A DNA stretch of 64,000 bases. Source: Nocardiopsis_B sediminis (GTDB lineage: Bacteria; Actinomycetota; Actinomycetes; Streptosporangiales; Streptosporangiaceae). Each line of letters starts with the position of its first letter. Position 1 is the stretch's first letter. Positions 40,522 to 50,300 of the stretch are shown here, piece after piece. The notes beneath the pieces were generated by a model, which was given only the letters and a program-made list of their open reading frames with translations, had not been told where the DNA came from and did no database searches. The stretch lies in the NCBI RefSeq assembly GCF_042650565.1, contig NZ_JBHSBH010000015.1, positions 1-64,000 of the forward strand. Reading direction: 5' to 3'. A program made the translations under genes and the position numbers.

Positions 40522-41223
40522 ATGAGTGAGCTCGTCTTCGCCTGGCTCGGCGCCGCGCCCGTCCCCTATCACGAGGGATGGGACCTGCAAAGGCGGCTGC
40601 ACGAGCACCGGGTGGCCGACCGTGTTCCCGACACCGTCCTGCTCCTTGAGCACGAGCCCGTGTACACGGCGGGCAAGCGCACCGGCAAGGGCGACCGCCC
40701 GCTGGCCGATCCCGGCGCCCCGGTCGTCGACATCGACCGCGGCGGCAAGATCACCTGGCACGGGCCCGGGCAGCTGACCGCCTACCCGATCGTCCGGCTC
40801 ACCGACCCCATCGACGTCATCGCCTACGTCCGCATGCTCGAGGAGGCCATCATCCGCACCATTGCGGAGTTCGGGCTCACCGGCCTGCGGGTCGAGGGGC
40901 GCACCGGCGTCTGGCTGGCGGCCGATCCCGAGCGCGGCCTGATCGAGCGCAAGGTCGCGGCCATCGGCTGCCGGATCGCCCGTGGGGTCGGCATGCACGG
41001 GCTGGCGATCAACTGCAACCCCGACCTGTCGTGGTTCGACCGCATCGTCCCGTGCGGGATCAGCGACGCCGGCGTCACCTCGCTCACCCGTGAACTCGGC
41101 CGCGACATCACGGTGGCCGATGTGCTGCCGCTGGTCGAACGGCACCTGGCCGCGGTGCTCGATGCCCCCCGCTACAGCCACCGCGATACCGTCCCCGAGC
41201 CCGCCGGGCTCGTCGGCGCCTGA
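40522..41223 (+). CDS. lipB: Octanoyl-[acyl-carrier-protein]-protein transferase
   Basis: A 233-residue enzyme that moves octanoate from ACP to lipoyl domains. LLLEHEPVYTAGKRT, RGGKITWHGPGQLTAYPI, the catalytic Lys in KVAAIGCRIARGVGMHGLA and Cys in IVPCGISDAGVTSL are all present. ATG 40522 is favoured over 40513 by the -10 element. lipA follows after 63 bp; together they lipoylate SucB and other E2/GcvH proteins. Confidence 0.96.
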   Translation: MSELVFAWLGAAPVPYHEGWDLQRRLHEHRVADRVPDTVLLLEHEPVYTAGKRTGKGDRPLADPGAPVVDIDRGGKITWHGPGQLTAYPIVRLTDPIDVIAYVRMLEEAIIRTIAEFGLTGLRVEGRTGVWLAADPERGLIERKVAAIGCRIARGVGMHGLAINCNPDLSWFDRIVPCGISDAGVTSLTRELGRDITVADVLPLVERHLAAVLDAPRYSHRDTVPEPAGLVGA

Positions 41224-41286
41224 GAGCATCGAGCCACCAGCCGCACATGACGTCCCCACAAGGGATGAGGAAAGGAAGGGCCCGCG

Positions 41287-42225
41287 TTGTCCATCGCTCC
41301 TGAAGGGCGCAAGCTGCTGCGGATCGAGGCGCGCAACAGCCAGACCCCCATCGAGAAGAAGCCGCCGTGGATCAAGATCAAGGCGAAGATGGGGCCGGAG
41401 TACACCGAGCTGCACTCCCTGGTCAAGCGCGAGGGCCTGCACACCGTGTGCCAAGAGGCCGGGTGCCCCAACATCTACGAGTGCTGGGAGGACCGCGAGG
41501 CCACGTTCCTCATCGGCGGCGACCAGTGCACGCGGCGCTGCGACTTCTGCCAGATCGCCACGGGCAAGCCCTCCGCTCTGGACCGCCGTGAGCCGCTCAA
41601 GGTCGCCGAATCCGTCAAGACCATGGAGCTGCGCTACGCCACGGTCACCGGGGTGGCGCGCGACGACCTCGACGACGGCGGCGCCTGGCTCTACGCCGAG
41701 ACCGTCCGCAAGATCCACGAGCTCAACCCCGGCACCGGCGTCGAGCTGCTCATCCCCGACTTCAACGCCGACCCCGGCCAGCTCGCCGAGGTCTTCGGCT
41801 CGCGCCCCGAGGTGCTGGCGCACAACATCGAGACCGTGCCGCGGATCTTCAAGCGCATCCGCCCCGGGTTCCGCTACGAGCGCTCCCTCGATGTCATCAC
41901 CCGGGCCCGCGAGGACGGCCTCGTCACCAAGTCCAACCTGATCCTGGGCATGGGCGAGGAGCGCCACGAGATCAGCCAGGCCATGCGCGACCTCCACGAG
42001 GCCGGCTGCGACCTGCTGACCATCACCCAGTACCTGCGCCCGTCCAAGCTGCACCACCCCATCGACCGCTGGGTCAAGCCCCAGGAGTTCGTCGAGCTCG
42101 CCGCCGAGGCCGAGGAGATCGGCTTCTCCGGGGTCATGTCGGGGCCGCTGGTGCGCTCCTCCTACCGCGCCGGTCGCCTGTACCAGCAGGCGCTCGACAA
42201 GCGCGCGCAGGTGGTCGGCGCCTGA
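41287..42225 (+). CDS. lipA: Lipoyl synthase
   Basis: A 312-residue radical-SAM enzyme inserting two sulfurs into octanoyl groups. The auxiliary cluster motif C-x4-C-x5-C is in VCQEAGCPNIYECW and the radical-SAM CxxxCxxC in TRRCDFCQIA (CTRRCDFC). TTG 41287 is used as start, preceded by AGGAAAGGAAGGG; relatives begin with the same MSIAPEGRKLLRIE pattern. It ends at a strong hairpin. Confidence 0.96.
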   Translation: MSIAPEGRKLLRIEARNSQTPIEKKPPWIKIKAKMGPEYTELHSLVKREGLHTVCQEAGCPNIYECWEDREATFLIGGDQCTRRCDFCQIATGKPSALDRREPLKVAESVKTMELRYATVTGVARDDLDDGGAWLYAETVRKIHELNPGTGVELLIPDFNADPGQLAEVFGSRPEVLAHNIETVPRIFKRIRPGFRYERSLDVITRAREDGLVTKSNLILGMGEERHEISQAMRDLHEAGCDLLTITQYLRPSKLHHPIDRWVKPQEFVELAAEAEEIGFSGVMSGPLVRSSYRAGRLYQQALDKRAQVVGA

Positions 42226-42273
42226 TCAGGACCTCTCCGGCCCTCCGGTCGAACCGGACAAAGTAATCAAGCT

Positions 42274-42300
42274 GAAACGGCGGCCACCGGCCGCCGTTTC
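42274..42300 (+). terminator. Terminator of lipA
   Basis: Perfect 12-bp stem (42274-42285 with 42289-42300), loop of 3, followed by ACGTCTCGTC. Confidence 0.8.
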
Positions 42301-42322
42301 ACGTCTCGTCCCCCGCGCCCCA

Positions 42323-42328
42323 TATCCT
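42323..42328 (+). promoter_or_regulatory. -10 element for leaderless DUF4191 gene
   Basis: TATCCT ends 6 nt before ATG 42335; no SD. Confidence 0.55.
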
Positions 42329-42334
42329 TGGGTT

Positions 42335-43066
42335 ATGGCGAAGAAGCCCAAGGACACCCAGGCACCCCAGGCCGCCGACGCCAAGGGGAAGAGCGGCGCC
42401 GAGAAGCCGCCCGGCCGGTTCAAGCAGGTCGGCATGGTCGCCAAGGTCGTCCACAAGCAGAGCCCGCGCAGTATCCCCATCGCCGTGGCGATCTTCGTCG
42501 CCCTGGTCGCGCTGTCCGTGGTGGGGGCGCTGCTCACCGGCGGCTGGCTGTACTGGATGACCTTGGGCATCCCGGTGGCGTTCCTGGCGGGGTTCATCTT
42601 CTTCACGCGCTCCGCGCAGCAGATCCAGTACAAGATGCTCGACGGCCAGCTGGGCGCGGGCATGGCGGTGCTGGAGAACATGCGCGGCGACTGGAGCGTG
42701 GAGCCCGGCGTGGCCGCCAACCGGCAGATGGACATCGTGCACCGCGCGGTGGGCCGCCCCGGTGTGGTCCTCGTCGGCGAGGGCGAGCCCGGGCGCCTCA
42801 AGGGCCTGATCGCCGCCGAGAAGAAGCGCGTGTCGCGCGTCGCCTACAACACGCCCATCTACGACCTCCGGGTGGGCAACGGCGACGACCAGGTGCCCAT
42901 CGCCAACCTCCAGCGGCAGCTGCTGAAGCTGCCCCGCAACCTCGACAAGGCCGAGGTCGCCGAGCTCCGGTACCGCCTCAAGGCGCTGCCGCCGGCCATG
43001 CAGATGCCCAAGGGCCCGATCCCGCGCGGCGTGAAGATGCCGAAGGGGCCGAAGGCCCAGGGCTGA
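42335..43066 (+). CDS. DUF4191 membrane protein
   Basis: A 243-residue protein: Lys/Pro-rich N-terminus, two TM helices (IAVAIFVALVALSVVGALL; LYWMTLGIPVAFLAGFIFF), then a soluble domain with DGQLGAGMAVLENMRGDW, VHRAVGRPGVVLVGEGEP and basic C-terminus. This is the actinobacterial DUF4191 family (Rv2219), invariably near lipA; function unknown. ATG 42335 is leaderless by position of the -10. It converges on the RDD gene. Confidence 0.9.
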   Translation: MAKKPKDTQAPQAADAKGKSGAEKPPGRFKQVGMVAKVVHKQSPRSIPIAVAIFVALVALSVVGALLTGGWLYWMTLGIPVAFLAGFIFFTRSAQQIQYKMLDGQLGAGMAVLENMRGDWSVEPGVAANRQMDIVHRAVGRPGVVLVGEGEPGRLKGLIAAEKKRVSRVAYNTPIYDLRVGNGDDQVPIANLQRQLLKLPRNLDKAEVAELRYRLKALPPAMQMPKGPIPRGVKMPKGPKAQG

Positions 43067-43095
43067 CCCGGCCGCGGTTCCACGACGCCATCACG

Positions 43096-43121
43096 GGCCC
43101 CGCCGCACAGCGGCGGGGTCC
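43096..43121. terminator. Hairpin between DUF4191 and RDD genes
   Basis: GGCCCCGCCG pairs with CGGCGGGGTCC around loop CACAG, between convergent genes. Confidence 0.65.
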
Positions 43122-43144
43122 GTTCGCGTCGCAGGGGCCGCGCG

Positions 43145-43591
43145 TCAGTAGCGGCGGCTGATGGTGCCGGCGAAGCGGTCGTGCAGGCCCCGCTGGTCGC
43201 GGTCGTAGACCACCGCGGGGACCACCAGGCACAGCAGGACGGTGCGCACCACCATGGCCACCGGCCAGGGCAGCGCGCGCTCCCCTGTGGCCGCGACGCC
43301 CACGCCCACCAACCGCTTGCCCACCGTGGTGCCGATGAGCGACAGCAGCACGATGGTGTAGACGGCGAAGACGGCGAGGGCGGGGCCGGAGACCGCGTTC
43401 GCGGCGGCAGGGTCGCCCGGCGTGGAGCCGGTGATCAGGTAGGCGAGGGCCAGGCAGAGCAGCCAGTCCAGTACGATCGCGGCGAGCCGCCGGCCGACCC
43501 CGGGGACCGACCCCGGGCCCTCCTCGGGCATCCCCAGCCGGTTGCCCCGGTACTGGAACGCGGTGTCGTCCGCTCCTGCTGTGTTCGCCAT
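43145..43591 (-). CDS. RDD family membrane protein
   Basis: A 148-residue protein with three hydrophobic segments and the RDD pattern: GVGRRLAAIVLDWLLCLALA (Arg, Asp), GTTVGKRLVGVGV and a C-terminal DRDQRGLHDRFAGT. It corresponds to the small RDD protein Rv2219A. Function is unknown; some RDD proteins act in ion transport. ATG 43591 is chosen because TACCGT (43599-43604, minus strand) lies 7 nt upstream, again a leaderless arrangement. Confidence 0.88.
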   Translation of the reverse strand: MANTAGADDTAFQYRGNRLGMPEEGPGSVPGVGRRLAAIVLDWLLCLALAYLITGSTPGDPAAANAVSGPALAVFAVYTIVLLSLIGTTVGKRLVGVGVAATGERALPWPVAMVVRTVLLCLVVPAVVYDRDQRGLHDRFAGTISRRY

Positions 43592-43598
43592 GGCCCCC

Positions 43599-43604
43599 AC
43601 GGTA
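43599..43604 (-). promoter_or_regulatory. -10 element for leaderless RDD gene
   Basis: TACCGT on the minus strand, 7 nt before ATG 43591. Confidence 0.5.
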
Positions 43605-43685
43605 TCGGCCGTCCCGGGGCGCCCCGATCCGGTGCCCGCGCGACACGGGTTTCATCCCCTTCAGGCAGGGGAAACGCGGGGCTCC

Positions 43686-43739
43686 GTAACATGCAAGAAA
43701 CATTGGAGACATGGGTCCGAAACCGCCCCCTCCTAGCGT
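43686..43739 (+). promoter_or_regulatory. GlnR box and promoter of glnA1
   Basis: Four half-sites in exact 11-bp register: GTAAC (43686), GAAAC (43697), GACAT (43708) and GAAAC (43719), that is a-n6-b-n6-a-n6-b as in the actinobacterial GlnR consensus gTnAc-n6-GaAAc. Only the third half is weak. A -10-like TAGCGT follows at 43734-43739, so the box covers the -35 region. Activation of glnA1 by GlnR at low nitrogen is predicted. Confidence 0.75.
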
Positions 43740-43838
43740 CGAGGGCGTAGCCGGGAGGCGGCGGGGTATCCGAGCGACATCAGCGACGATGTGGAGACCG
43801 GGCCACGTGGTCTCCGTCACCTGCACGGAGGTTGAGTC

Positions 43839-45263
43839 TTGTTCAGCAGCGCCGAAGAGCTTTTGGCCTTCACCCGCAACGAGGACGTGAAGTTCCTCGA
43901 TGTCCGCTTTACGGACCTTTTCGGGGCGACGCACCACTTCACGCTCCCCATCGAGCACGTCGACGCGGGCACCTTCGACGAAGGCCTGATGTTCGACGGC
44001 TCCTCGATCCGCGGCTTCCAGGCCATCCACGAGTCCGACATGCTGCTGCTGCCGGACGTCTCCTCGGCCGTGCTGGACCGCTTCCGCGAGCACAAGACGC
44101 TGAACGTGACGTTCTTCGTCCACGACCCGTTCACCCGCGAGTCCTACAGCCGCGACCCCCGCAACATCGCGCGCAAGGCCGAGGCGTTCCTCAAGAGCAC
44201 CGGCATCGCCGACACCGCGTTCTTCGGCCCCGAGGCCGAGTTCTACATCTTCGACGACGTCCGCTTCCAGACGCAGGAAAACGCGAGCTTCTACTACATC
44301 GACTCCGTCGAGGGCGCCTGGAACACGGGCACCGAGAAGGACGGCGCCAACCTCGGCTACCGCCCGCGCTACAAGGGCGGCTACTTCCCGGTCGAGCCGG
44401 TCGACCACTACAGCGACCTGCGCTCGACCATGGTGCGCAACCTCATCGACGCCGGCATCGACGTCGAGATCCAGCACCACGAGGTCGGCACGGCCGGCCA
44501 GGCGGAGATCGACTTCAAGTTCGGCACGCTGCTGAAGACCGCCGACAACGTCCAGCTCTACAAGTACATCGTGAAGAACACGGCGTACTCCGCGGGCAAG
44601 TCGGTCACGTTCATGCCCAAGCCGGTCTTCGGTGACAACGGCTCCGGCATGCACGTCCACCAGAGCCTCTGGAAGGACGGCTCGCCGCTGTTCTTCGACG
44701 AGTCCGGCTACGCCCAGCTGTCGGACCTCGCCCGCTACTACATCGGCGGTCTGCTCAAGCACGCCCCGGCGCTGCTCGCCCTGACCAACCCGACGGTGAA
44801 CTCCTACCACCGCCTGGTCCCCGGCTACGAGGCCCCGATCAACCTCGTGTACTCGCAGCGCAACCGCTCCGCGTGCATCCGCATCCCGCTGACCGGCTCC
44901 AACCCCAAGGCCAAGCGCCTGGAGTTCCGGGTCCCCGACCCGTCGGCCAACCCCTACCTGGCGTTCTCGGCGCTGCTGCTCGCCGGCATCGACGGCATCA
45001 AGAACAAGATCGAGCCGCCGGAGCCGGTCGACAAGGACCTCTACGAGCTCCCGCCGGCCGAGGCCAACGCCATCCAGAAGGTCCCGGCCTCGCTCGACGC
45101 GTCGCTGGAGGCCCTGGAGGCCGACCACGAGTTCCTCCTCGAGGGCGGCGTCTTCACCCCCGACCTCATCGAGACCTACGTGGACTACAAGCGCACGGAG
45201 GAGATCGACTCCGTCCGCCTGCGCCCGCACCCGCGCGAGTTCGAGCTGTACTACGACGTCTGA
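43839..45263 (+). CDS. glnA: Glutamine synthetase type I
   Basis: A 474-residue GS, the main ammonium-assimilating enzyme. Visible are the MFDGSSIRGFQAIHESDM active-site segment, GFFGPEAEFYIFD-type motif (TAFFGPEAEFYIFDD), the ATP-binding KPVFGDNGSGMHVHQSLW, and RNRSACIRIPLTG. The adenylylation loop Tyr is expected in KDLYELPPAEA, matching the nearby glnE. TTG 43839 has GGAGG upstream. It is preceded by the GlnR box and about 100 nt of leader, and followed by a terminator. Confidence 0.96.
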   Translation: MFSSAEELLAFTRNEDVKFLDVRFTDLFGATHHFTLPIEHVDAGTFDEGLMFDGSSIRGFQAIHESDMLLLPDVSSAVLDRFREHKTLNVTFFVHDPFTRESYSRDPRNIARKAEAFLKSTGIADTAFFGPEAEFYIFDDVRFQTQENASFYYIDSVEGAWNTGTEKDGANLGYRPRYKGGYFPVEPVDHYSDLRSTMVRNLIDAGIDVEIQHHEVGTAGQAEIDFKFGTLLKTADNVQLYKYIVKNTAYSAGKSVTFMPKPVFGDNGSGMHVHQSLWKDGSPLFFDESGYAQLSDLARYYIGGLLKHAPALLALTNPTVNSYHRLVPGYEAPINLVYSQRNRSACIRIPLTGSNPKAKRLEFRVPDPSANPYLAFSALLLAGIDGIKNKIEPPEPVDKDLYELPPAEANAIQKVPASLDASLEALEADHEFLLEGGVFTPDLIETYVDYKRTEEIDSVRLRPHPREFELYYDV

Positions 45264-45305
45264 TCCCGCAAGGCCGGGTTCGGACACCCGGTCCTCGTGC
45301 GTATT

Positions 45306-45341
45306 CGGGCCGCCGGTCGCCACAATGGCACCGGCGGCCCG
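45306..45341 (+). terminator. Terminator of glnA1
   Basis: Perfect 12-bp stem (45306-45317 with 45330-45341), followed by CCGCTGTTTT. Confidence 0.8.
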
Positions 45342-45375
45342 CCGCTGTTTTCCCCCGCGCACGAGACGGAGACCG

Positions 45376-46719
45376 GTGACCTCAGCTCCCCCCGACCACG
45401 GACCGCCGCGGCGGCGGTTCGCGCTCCCGGCCGTCCTCACCGCCGCCGCGGTGGCGGCTGGCGCCACCGGTGTCCTCGCGGCGACGGGGCACCTCCCTTG
45501 GAGCGGCCCGCAGTCCGCCGACTGCGATGACGCGGGCCCGCTCCCTGTGACCCGCACCGCCGACGGCGGGCTCAACGTGGTCACCGCCGCCGACGCCGAC
45601 CACGTCTGGGCCTTCGGCCGGTTCGAGGAGCCCGCCGGCGCAGGCCCCTCCTCCGACCACCGCGCCGAGCCCGTCCCCCGCGCCTACCAGTGGGACGAAG
45701 GCGCGTGGGCGGAGATGGAGCTGCCCGCCGTCTGGCAGGGGACGCCGGTGTTCGCGGAAGCCGCCGGGCCGGCGGACCTCTGGGTCCTCATCAGCGAGAG
45801 CCGCGACCCGACCGGTACGCCACCGGAGTCGACGGCCACCATCGGCCTGTACCAGTACGCGGCCATGCACTTCGACGGGCGGCGGTGGCACCGCTACGAC
45901 CTCGCGGACCTCCCCGTCCCGGTCGCCGACCACGCCGACGAGCCCCGCCTGCGCACCGCGACCGACCTCGAAGTCGCCGGTCCGAGCGATGTGTGGGTGA
46001 TGGCCGTCGGCTCCGGCGACCCCGCCCGCGACCGCCGAGCGCTGCGCTTCGACGGCGAACAGTGGGGCGAGGCGCCAGAACCGGAGACAGGGCGGGAGCT
46101 GGCCGCCATCGGGCCCGACGACATCATCGCCGTCGGCGCCGACGGCCCCCGGCTCACCGCCGAGCGCTGGGACGGTGAGCGCTGGGCCGCCATGGACGTG
46201 CCGCAGCCTCCCGGTCCCGAGCCCGGTCCCGAGCCCGGTCCGGGGCCCGCCCACGGCTTCGAAGAGACCGCGTTCACCGACGTCCATGCCGTCGCGGCGG
46301 ACGACGTGTGGGCGGTGGGACGGCAGGCGGACACCGCCGGGACCACGGCCGGCCCCGCCGGGCCCAGCGCCGTCCTGGCGCACTGGGACGGCGCGGAGTG
46401 GTCGGTCACCCGTGATGACGACTACAGCGGCTTCGACTACGTCCACGGAGACGGTGACGGCGGTCTGTGGCTGCGGACCGAGCAAGGGGCGATCCTGCAC
46501 CGCGACGCAACGGGCGACTTCACCGCCCACGACCCCGCCCCGGACCTCCCGCACGACGGCGACACGCACGGCCGGCACCAGACGAGGGCGGACGTTCCCG
46601 CCACCGCCCTTGCTCCCATCCCCGGTACCCGCACCCTCGCCGCGGGCGGCTCGCTCGTCGAGACCACCGACGGCGACATCACCCGCCAGGAGCCCGCGGC
46701 CCGCATCTGCCGGAACTGA
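45376..46719 (+). CDS. Secreted or membrane-anchored beta-propeller-like protein
   Basis: A 447-residue protein. It has an Arg-rich N-terminus, then an uncleaved or cleaved signal segment (FALPAVLTAAAVAAGATGVL). The rest contains repeated Asp-x-Trp strands typical of a beta-propeller: DHVWAFGR, DLWVLISE, DVWVMAVG, DVWAVGR and GLWLRTEQ. A Pro/Gly/Glu repeat (PGPEPGPEPGPGP) splits the domain. No enzymatic motif is seen. GTG 45376 has GGAG at 6 nt. It lies between glnA1 and an SMR gene; role unknown. Confidence 0.75.
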   Translation: MTSAPPDHGPPRRRFALPAVLTAAAVAAGATGVLAATGHLPWSGPQSADCDDAGPLPVTRTADGGLNVVTAADADHVWAFGRFEEPAGAGPSSDHRAEPVPRAYQWDEGAWAEMELPAVWQGTPVFAEAAGPADLWVLISESRDPTGTPPESTATIGLYQYAAMHFDGRRWHRYDLADLPVPVADHADEPRLRTATDLEVAGPSDVWVMAVGSGDPARDRRALRFDGEQWGEAPEPETGRELAAIGPDDIIAVGADGPRLTAERWDGERWAAMDVPQPPGPEPGPEPGPGPAHGFEETAFTDVHAVAADDVWAVGRQADTAGTTAGPAGPSAVLAHWDGAEWSVTRDDDYSGFDYVHGDGDGGLWLRTEQGAILHRDATGDFTAHDPAPDLPHDGDTHGRHQTRADVPATALAPIPGTRTLAAGGSLVETTDGDITRQEPAARICRN

Positions 46720-46785
46720 CCGCCACTGCGCCCGCCACGGGACCGCTACGCCGCGGTGGTGGCCTCGTGGCGTGTGCGTGTGGGC

Positions 46786-47109
46786 TCAGTGGGCCGCACC
46801 GAGTTCGAGGGCCATGACCCCCGCGATGACCAGGCCGATCCCGCCGACCTGGATCCAGGTGAGGCCGTCGCCGAGGAAGAGCGCGCCGATCAGCGCCACC
46901 AGGCTCACCCCCACCGCCGCCCACACACCGTAGGCGACGCCGATGTTCATGCCGGTCTTGAGGGTCTGGGCGAGGAGCCAGAACGCGGTTCCATAGCCGA
47001 CCACGGTGATGGCCGACGGGACGAGCCTGGTGAAGCCCTCGGAGTAGCGGAGCGAGATCGTGCCCGTGACCTCCGCGATGATCGCTCCGACGAGCAGCAG
47101 CCACGGCAT
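46786..47109 (-). CDS. Small multidrug resistance (SMR) family efflux protein
   Basis: A 107-residue, four-helix transporter. The conserved Glu is in VGAIIAEVTGTISLRYSEGF; GTAFWLLAQTLKTGMNIGVA, YGVWAAVGV and a final IQVGGIGLVIAGVMALEL match the QacE/EmrE/SugE family. SMR proteins exchange protons for cationic compounds or guanidinium as dimers; the substrate is unknown. ATG 47109 has CGGAGG at 9 nt, chosen over a GTG at 47250. Confidence 0.93.
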   Translation of the reverse strand: MPWLLLVGAIIAEVTGTISLRYSEGFTRLVPSAITVVGYGTAFWLLAQTLKTGMNIGVAYGVWAAVGVSLVALIGALFLGDGLTWIQVGGIGLVIAGVMALELGAAH

Positions 47110-47299
47110 GACGGTGAACCTCCGATGAGTGGGGACGAACCGCCATGACAAGGGCGGCCCTTGGCAACCTACCCGCGCGCCTCCGCCCGCCGTCACTGTG
47201 ACGCTCCCCACCGCCAGTCCCGCCCACCGGCCCGCCCCCGGCGCGCCCACCGTCGTCCACAGGTCCGGGTACGGGCTCCCCGTCCGAGGCCGGACGGGC

Positions 47300-47305
47300 T
47301 ACGGT
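47300..47305 (+). promoter_or_regulatory. -10 element for leaderless glnE
   Basis: TACGGT ends 7 nt before GTG 47313. An upstream in-frame GTG at 47304 overlaps this hexamer and is unlikely. Confidence 0.5.
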
Positions 47306-47312
47306 GATCTGC

Positions 47313-50300
47313 GTGGGGACTCAGGACGGATTCACGGTGACACCCGGCGCGCTCGCGCGGCGCGGGTTCGGCGACGGCGCCCGCGCGGTGCGCCTGGTCG
47401 AGGACGCGGGCCTGGACCCGCACTCGCACGGCGCCATCATCCAGGACCTCAGCGGGGCGGCCGACCCCGATCAGGCGCTCCTGGGCCTGGTCCGGCTCCT
47501 GGAGTGCTGCGACGACCCCAAGGAACTCCTCGACGCCCTGTGCGACGACCCCGACCTCCGGGTCCGGCTCACCCGGGTGCTCGGCGCCAGCGCCGCCCTC
47601 ACCGACCACCTGGTGCGCCACCCCGGCGACTGGCGCGAGCTGCGCGGCGCCGACGCCGCTCGCGTCCCCGGCCCCGACGAAGTGCGCGCCGGCCTGCTGC
47701 ACACCGTGGGTGCCGACCCCAACGCCGGCGCCCCCATCGCCGACACCGACGGCGGCGACCCCGAAGGCCCCGCCCACGCCCTCCGGGTCGCCTACCACCG
47801 CCGCGTGCTGCGCCTGGCCGGGCGCGACCTCACCGGCGCCTCGGACCTCGAGACCACGTCGGCCGAACTCGCCGACCTGGCCGCGGCCACCCTCGACGCC
47901 GCACTGGCCATCGCGCGTGCCGAGTCCCCCGATGAGGCGGCCCTATGCCGGATCGCGGTGATCGGCATGGGCAAGTGCGGCGGCCGGGAGCTGAACTACG
48001 TCAGCGACGTCGACGTCGTCTTCATCGCCGAGCCCGCCGACGGCGTCGAGGACGAACCGGCCGCGATGCGCGCCGCCACCCGCCTGGCGGCGGCCATGAT
48101 GCGCATCCCCAGCGAGACCGACCGCGAGGGCACACTGTGGCAGGTCGACGCCGCGCTGCGCCCCGAGGGCAAGAACGGCCCGCTGGTGCGCAACCTGGCC
48201 GGGCACATCGCCTACTACCGGCGCTGGGCCAAGACGTGGGAGTTCCAGGCGCTGCTGAAGGCCCGGCCCATCGCGGGCGACACCGCCCTGGGCGCGGCCT
48301 ACGTCGAGTCGATCACCCCGCTGGTGTGGGAGGCGGCCGGCCGCAAGAACTTCGTGGACGACGTGCAGGCCATGCGCCGCCGCGTCATCGCCCACATCCC
48401 GCCCGCGGAGAAGGACAGGGAGATCAAGCTCGGCCGCGGCGGGCTGCGCGACATCGAGTTCTCGGTGCAGCTCCTCCAGCTCGTCCACGGGCGCACCGAC
48501 CCGGCGCTGCGGTCGGGCAACACGCTCATCGCCCTCGACGCCCTGTCCAAGGGCGGGTACGTGGGCCGCGAGGACGCGTCGGGCCTGGCCGACGCCTACC
48601 GGTTCCTGCGGCGGGTGGAGCACCTGCTCCAGCTGCACCGGCTCCGCCGCACCCACCTGCTGCCCGACCCCGCCTCGCCCGACGGCCCCGATCAGCTGCG
48701 CCGGCTGGGCCGGGCGCTCGGCTACGCCGCCAACCCCGTCACCGAGCTGACGGCGTCGTGGCGGCAGGTCGCCGGCGAGGTGCGGCGGCTGCACGAGAAG
48801 CTGTTCTACCGCCCGCTGCTGCACGCGGTGGCCCGGCTGCCCGGCAGCGAAGCGCGCCTCACCCTGGAGCAGGCGGGCGACCGCCTTGAGGCCCTGGGGT
48901 TCGTCGACCCCACCGGGGCACTGCGCCACCTGGAGACGCTGACATCAGGGGTCACCCGGCGCGCGGCCATCCAGCGCACGCTGCTGCCGGTCATGCTGGA
49001 GTGGTTCTCCGACGCCCCCGATCCCGACGCCGGCCTGCTGGGCTTCCGCAACGTCAGCGACCAGCTGGGCGCCACCCCGTGGTACCTGCGGCTGCTGCGC
49101 GACGACGTCCGGGTGGCCGAGCGCATGGCGTGGCTGCTGGGCACCAGCCGCTACGTCACCGAGCTGCTGCTGCGCGCCCCCGAGGCGGTGGCGATCCTCG
49201 CCGACGACGCCGACCTGGTGCGGCGGCCCGCCTCGGCCCTGACAGCGGAGGCGGCCTCGGCCCTGCGCAGGCACGACACCGCCGAGAACGGGGTGGGGGC
49301 GGTGCGGGCGCTGCGCCGCCGCGAGCTGCTGCGCACGGCGGCGGCCGACCTGCTGGAGGTAGCAGGGGTCGACGAGGTGGGCGGCGCGCTCACCACGATC
49401 TCCGCGGTGACCATCGAGGCGGCGCTCCAGGCGGCGCGCACCATCGTGTCCGGGCAGGGCGGCGAGCAGCGGACCCGGCTAGCGGTCATCGCCATGGGCC
49501 GCTTCGGCGGCGGTGAGCTGACCTACGCCAGCGACGCCGACGTGATGTTCGTGCACGACCCGCTGCCCGGAGCCGACGTCGAGCAGGCCACGCGGGAAGC
49601 GAACGCGCTCGTGCGCGAGCTGCGGCGGCTACTGGAGATCCCCGCGGCCGAGCCCCCGCTGCACGTGGACGCCGACCTGCGGCCCGAGGGCAAGAGCGGC
49701 CCCCTGGTGCGCACCTTGGACTCCTATGCGGCCTACTACCGGCGCTGGTCGTCGACGTGGGAGAGCCAGGCGCTCCTGCGCGCCGAGCCGATCGCGGGCG
49801 ACCGGGAGCTGGGCGAGCGCTTCGTGGAGCTCATCGACCCGCTGCGCTACCCGGCGGGTGGTGTCGGTGAGGACGCGGTGCGCGAGATCCGGCGGCTGAA
49901 GGCACGCATGGAGGCCGAACGCCTGCCGCGCGGCGCCGACCCCACGCTCCACACCAAGCTGGGGCGGGGCGGCCTGTCGGACGTGGAGTGGGTCGCACAG
50001 CTCCTCCAGCTGCGCCACGCACACCGCATCGAGGGGCTACGGACGCGGAGCACCCTGAGGGCCTTGGACGTGGCAGTGGCCCACGACCTCCTCGACAGCG
50101 AGGACGGCGGCACCTTGGAAGTAGCGTGGCGCCTCGCAGCCCGGGTCCGCGGAGCGATCATGCTCGTCAGGGGGCGGGCGGGTGACTCCATCCCAACGGG
50201 GTTGCGCGACCTGTCGGCCATCGCGGGTGCGCTGGGGTACCGCAGCGAGGACGACGGGGAGGGGGCGTCGGGGCAGCTTCTTCAGGACTACCGGCAGGCG

